Below, in pieces: positions 60,818-64,000 of a DNA stretch of 64,000 bases (within the stretch, counting starts at the first letter, position 1; every line of letters starts with the position of its first letter). A program made the translations under genes and the position numbers. The notes under the pieces were generated by a model. The model was not told the origin of the DNA. It did no database searches and saw only the letters and a program-made list of their open reading frames with translations. Origin of the DNA: Oryzias latipes (taxonomy: Eukaryota > Chordata > Actinopteri > Beloniformes > Adrianichthyidae); the NCBI RefSeq assembly GCF_002234675.1, contig NC_019867.2, positions 18,756,184 to 18,820,183 on the forward strand. The letters run 5' to 3'.

Positions 60818-63221
60818 CTTGGTAGCGGCGGTCTGACCTGACTGTCAGGAAGAAAACTTGAGTCAACACTTAGGTTTAAAAGCAGAGCAAGAAATTTAAA
60901 GATCCACTCCCACCAATGAGGAGCTGGCATTGGTGGAGGAGACGGGATCGATGCTGAGAGCACGTTTGCTGTTACACAACAGTTTCTTGGAAAATATTTT
61001 TAGTTGCCACTAATGTGGCTAAACAACAAGGATACACAAACATTTTATTTTTGTTTTTAAATTCACCTTAAGAGTAAGGAAGCTTACAGTTGTGGTTAAA
61101 CCCTGTCCCTATAAAAAATGATATAGTTTTACAACCTTTTGTTAGGTTTACATCAACAACAATAGTAACACAATAATTGTAGAGTTTTTTTCATTGATTC
61201 AAATTATATGTTTTTTCCTTTAAAAATGAATTGACAGTGTGCATATGTTTGGAGTTACAGCCTCATTTTTCTAGAAATGTTTAAGACCCATGTGTTAGTA
61301 TTTAGTGGCAAGAGGAGGCTCACTCAAGCCGGCCTCTCATTGGCTCACTGGTGTTTGGCTGAGAGAACCCTCACGTGTCTGGAAATGCCTCAATCTCCTC
61401 ATATCGGGTTCCTATGATGGGATTCAAAAATCACCACAGTTATCACTGCTTTATCACATCTCAAGTTAGGGGTTTTAAATCAACAGGTGAATGTGTGTGC
61501 TGCCTGAGTGAAACTGTGCTGAACTAGGTCATGCAACTGAATATTTCAATAGATATTAGAGTAGTTTGTTACTAAAGTAACTAACATTGTTTCTCTTTGA
61601 GCCACTTTTCTTTGTGTTTTCCCTGCAAATGTCACATTTGTTTACGAGGGAAATGGACTAAAAAGAACCACCCCAACACCAGCCACTATTCTCCATCTTC
61701 ACAATAATGATCTTTATCCTCTTATTTTTTTGACTAACTTGTTAAAAAATATACATGGTCATTATAGAAGATGCAGATTAGTTATTTATTGAAATAACAG
61801 ACATATTGCAAAAATCCATAGTTTGAGTTATCTGCAAAACAGTGCGATAAGAAAATGATATAAATAAAAAACAGTAGAGGTTGTTTGATACAAAAATGAA
61901 TGAATTTATTGATCCAGAGTGTATTTTTATGAACAATAAAACCCTAATTTAATGCATGTTTGTCATTCAAAGACTAAAAAGTTGCAGCTTTTCATGCAAT
62001 GTCCTTGGTTTATGTTAAACAACTTGATATTTTTCATGTAAAACACGAATATTCAAGAATTACTATTGAAATCTATAGAAAAATCACTGCCAAATGAGAA
62101 ACAGAAACACACATCTGTAAATTATAAATGCATTTATTTTTTACACTATTAGAAAACACAGATTTCAAAGTACAAATACAAAGTTGTTTAATGTCATGGT
62201 TTTTCACTGTTCCGTCATTTTACCTGATTTAGCAAACACAGAAAAAAAGTTGGCTGAGCTGTGGTGTAGTGATTAGCCCTCTTGCTCGTGTGCCATTTGC
62301 ATGTGTGGGTTTTTGTCTGTGAAGGTTCTGGCTTTCTCCCACATGCTTCATTGTTTTTTTTTTGTTTAACATAATATGTTTCTCTGCAGCTGATGGACTG
62401 GGAACCTGTCCAGGGTGTACCCCGCCTTCATCTGACAGTAGCTGGGCAGGCTCCAGTATCCCCACAACCCGTCACAGGTCCCAAAGGGCTTAGAAAGTAA
62501 AATAATGGAAAGAAAGAAAAGGCAAGAAGATAGAATAACATTTATTGTGAGTCAAAAACTGCAATTCCGAAAGGCAAAAATCCCCACACAAACTTTTTAA
62601 ACTTGAATTATCTTAAAAAGTCTACTTCTCAGTTCAGATTAGAGTCCTTTGCCTCTAAAATGCTGCTCCCCAATCAGATGAATACATTTTCAGCTTACTA
62701 GACGTAAAAAAAATTGTCTCTTTCTTGTAAGCATCATTCTTTCTTGTAAACGTCTCAGTGTTGCATTTCTGGTTCTTGTTGCTCCTATTCGCCTACACTG
62801 TTCAAACTAAAATCAACAAATAAACTTTTTTGACTTGTTAAGACATAAGGCATTTGATCTTATGCTGCACAGAAGCTCCACAGTTCCTTGAACTCAGAAT
62901 GATGCAAGTCACAAACCTGCAATTAGTGGTAACATCAAATAATAAAACACAAAAACAAACCTTCAACTGGTGTTTCCCATCATGCACTGAAACTGAAGTT
63001 AACAAAAAAGGCTTCAACTGGATTTGTTAAGTTTATTCTCGTCTCTGCTCATCAGCTAATTTTGGTAATGATGCCAAATGAACTTAAATTGTATAGAAGT
63101 TGGAGCAATTATGAGCTGAAATGTAACATTGATTCCATCAAGAAAAAAATAGTTGAAAATAAAATCTTGTTCATATGTTTCAGTTTTATTTTTACAACAT
63201 TTTGCATAAAACTCTGACCGC
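60818..63221. other. hpd upstream region and repeats
   Basis: The first 100-200 bases should hold the hpd promoter and 5' UTR. A fragment resembling the CCACTCC inverted-repeat end occurs near 60,900. 61,000-62,230 is AT-rich and unrecognised; 62,240-62,510 is a SINE-type repeat; 62,520-63,220 is AT-rich without features I can support. Confidence 0.5.
62240..62510 (+). repeat. tRNA-type SINE / RTE-like repeat
   Basis: Contains GCTGTGGTGTAGTGATTAGC near the head and CTGTCCAGGGTGTACCCCGC with CAGGCTCCAGTATCCCC near the tail. These are diagnostic blocks of a very common fish retroposon, here in forward orientation, with an A-rich tail (GAAAGAAAGAAAA). Confidence 0.75.
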
Positions 63222-63379
63222 TTAATCCTTCACAGCTCTGAGTTCTGGGAACATCTTACTAATCACCAGTGAGAATTCGGCGCTCTGCCCCTTTGAGTGC
63301 TCCCACTGCGGCTCTCCCCGAAGAGCTTTGTTTTTCAAGTTATTACCAAGTGGCTTGCCGTTGTCACTGGAAGCAGCTT
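63222..63379 (-). CDS. Possible last exon of an unidentified minus-strand gene
   Basis: After a CTGTCTGCAG acceptor, one frame (two bases, then GCT) stays open for 52 codons to a TAA: AASSDNGKPLGNNLKNKALR, then GEPQWEHSKGQSAEFSLVIS, then KMFPELRAVKD. The composition looks protein-like and the stop is followed by AT-rich sequence. I do not recognise the family. A phase-1 upstream exon is required. The nearest candidate (63,797-63,850) would join to a stop in that frame, so either another exon exists or the call is wrong. Confidence 0.35.
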
Positions 63380-63796
63380 CTGCAGACAGAAGGTGTGACA
63401 CAATAGAACTACATCATCTAAAAACAACTATAGGTATGACATAACTTGCCTCAAAAGGTGAAAGCCTGTTAAAGGTTTGCATAGAAATCATAAGCTGTGC
63501 AGTTCATATGCTGAAGCTCTCATCATCTCTGGGTTGTTTAATGTTTTGAGTGGTGGTGGACCCTAAAGCAAAAACTGTCTAGACTACAGAGACATGAGTG
63601 TGTGAGCAGGGAATTTGACTTATTTCTAAATGCACTTCAAGTGAACAATATTTTAAAAAAAAACTATGTATATGATGGAAATGAATATGTGAGACTTGCT
63701 TGTTTTGCAATCACCAAGTAAATTTTTTTAATGTTATGACGATCCGCACTAGGTTGTAGGTTTAAATCCCCTGAGTTCTAGCTCCCAGGGTACTCA

Positions 63797-64000
63797 CATG
63801 GGTGCCAGCACTCCTCATGTGAGTGTAGCTCAGTTTGAGGGACCAGGGCAGCTGAAGACAAAGAGCAAACATGAGCTCCTTTCAAACAAGTCCAGAAATA
63901 TTGGTGAATGGAGAACAACAGCTCAGCTCTGCTGAAGAAGAAGGGTGCACGGCCCCCGTCAGTACGCACGATGAAGCCCTGGAGGGCAGCAGTGCAACAG
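63797..64000 (-). other. Possible exon sequence of an unidentified gene at the right edge
   Basis: On the minus strand, TTGTCTTCAG precedes 54 bases encoding LPWSLKLSYTHMRSAGTH up to a strong donor CAT|GTGAGT at 63,796. Further right a second open stretch reads GFIVRTDGGRAPFFF. Both could be exons of one gene entering from the right. The frames cannot be settled inside the window and I recognise neither. Confidence 0.25.

Overview
The window is vertebrate nuclear DNA, almost certainly from a ray-finned (teleost, probably percomorph) fish. It is AT-rich, with short exons, GT-AG introns and fish-type repeats: Tc1, hAT-like elements, tRNA-type SINE/RTE repeats, an endonuclease-type LINE 3' end and L2 remnants. 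I assigned genes by reading exons, splice sites and phase directly and comparing them with vertebrate proteins I know. No database search was run.

Layout. 1-12,299 (minus): the 5' part of rictor, 12 exons encoding about 353 N-terminal residues; the gene runs off the left edge. Its introns hold a (TA)n tract, two copies of one interspersed repeat, and a Tc1 transposon with an hAT-like element inserted in it. 14,290-17,781 (minus): the fish counterpart of C5orf34, 11 exons, 534 aa. 17,900-20,400: repeats, including a LINE 3' end. 20,482-25,716 (plus): rnf34, a RING ubiquitin ligase with two probable cassette microexons, followed by an L2-like remnant. 29,818-39,050 (minus): kdm2b in a form that starts just before the CXXC exon and lacks a JmjC domain. 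40,866-43,413 (plus): orai1 with a very short N-terminus. 43,500-47,230: repeats. 47,461-56,668 (plus): setd1b, 17 coding exons, 1,597 aa, with one intron that reads as a minor-spliceosome AT-AC intron. 57,605-60,817 (minus): hpd, 14 exons, 393 aa, with one GC-AG intron. 60,818-64,000: mostly repeats and unassigned sequence, with possible exons of an unidentified minus-strand gene at the right edge.

The block rnf34(+) kdm2b(-) orai1(+) setd1b(+) hpd(-) has the order and orientation I know from human 12q24.31, without MORN3, TMEM120B and RHOF. rictor and C5orf34 both map to human 5p, so a synteny boundary lies near 17.8-20.4 kb. The genes are not an operon. kdm2b (CpG-island reader of a variant PRC1) and setd1b (H3K4 methyltransferase) are chromatin regulators with opposing roles; orai1 is the store-operated calcium pore, rictor an mTORC2 scaffold, and hpd a tyrosine-catabolism enzyme.

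I saw no wholly new multi-gene system. The observations most worth checking are the AT-AC intron of setd1b, the JmjC-less kdm2b, the orai1 product that starts where human ORAI1-beta starts, the phase-symmetric microexons of rnf34, a start-stop uORF abutting the setd1b start codon, and the hAT-in-Tc1 nest with an exact 8-bp duplication.
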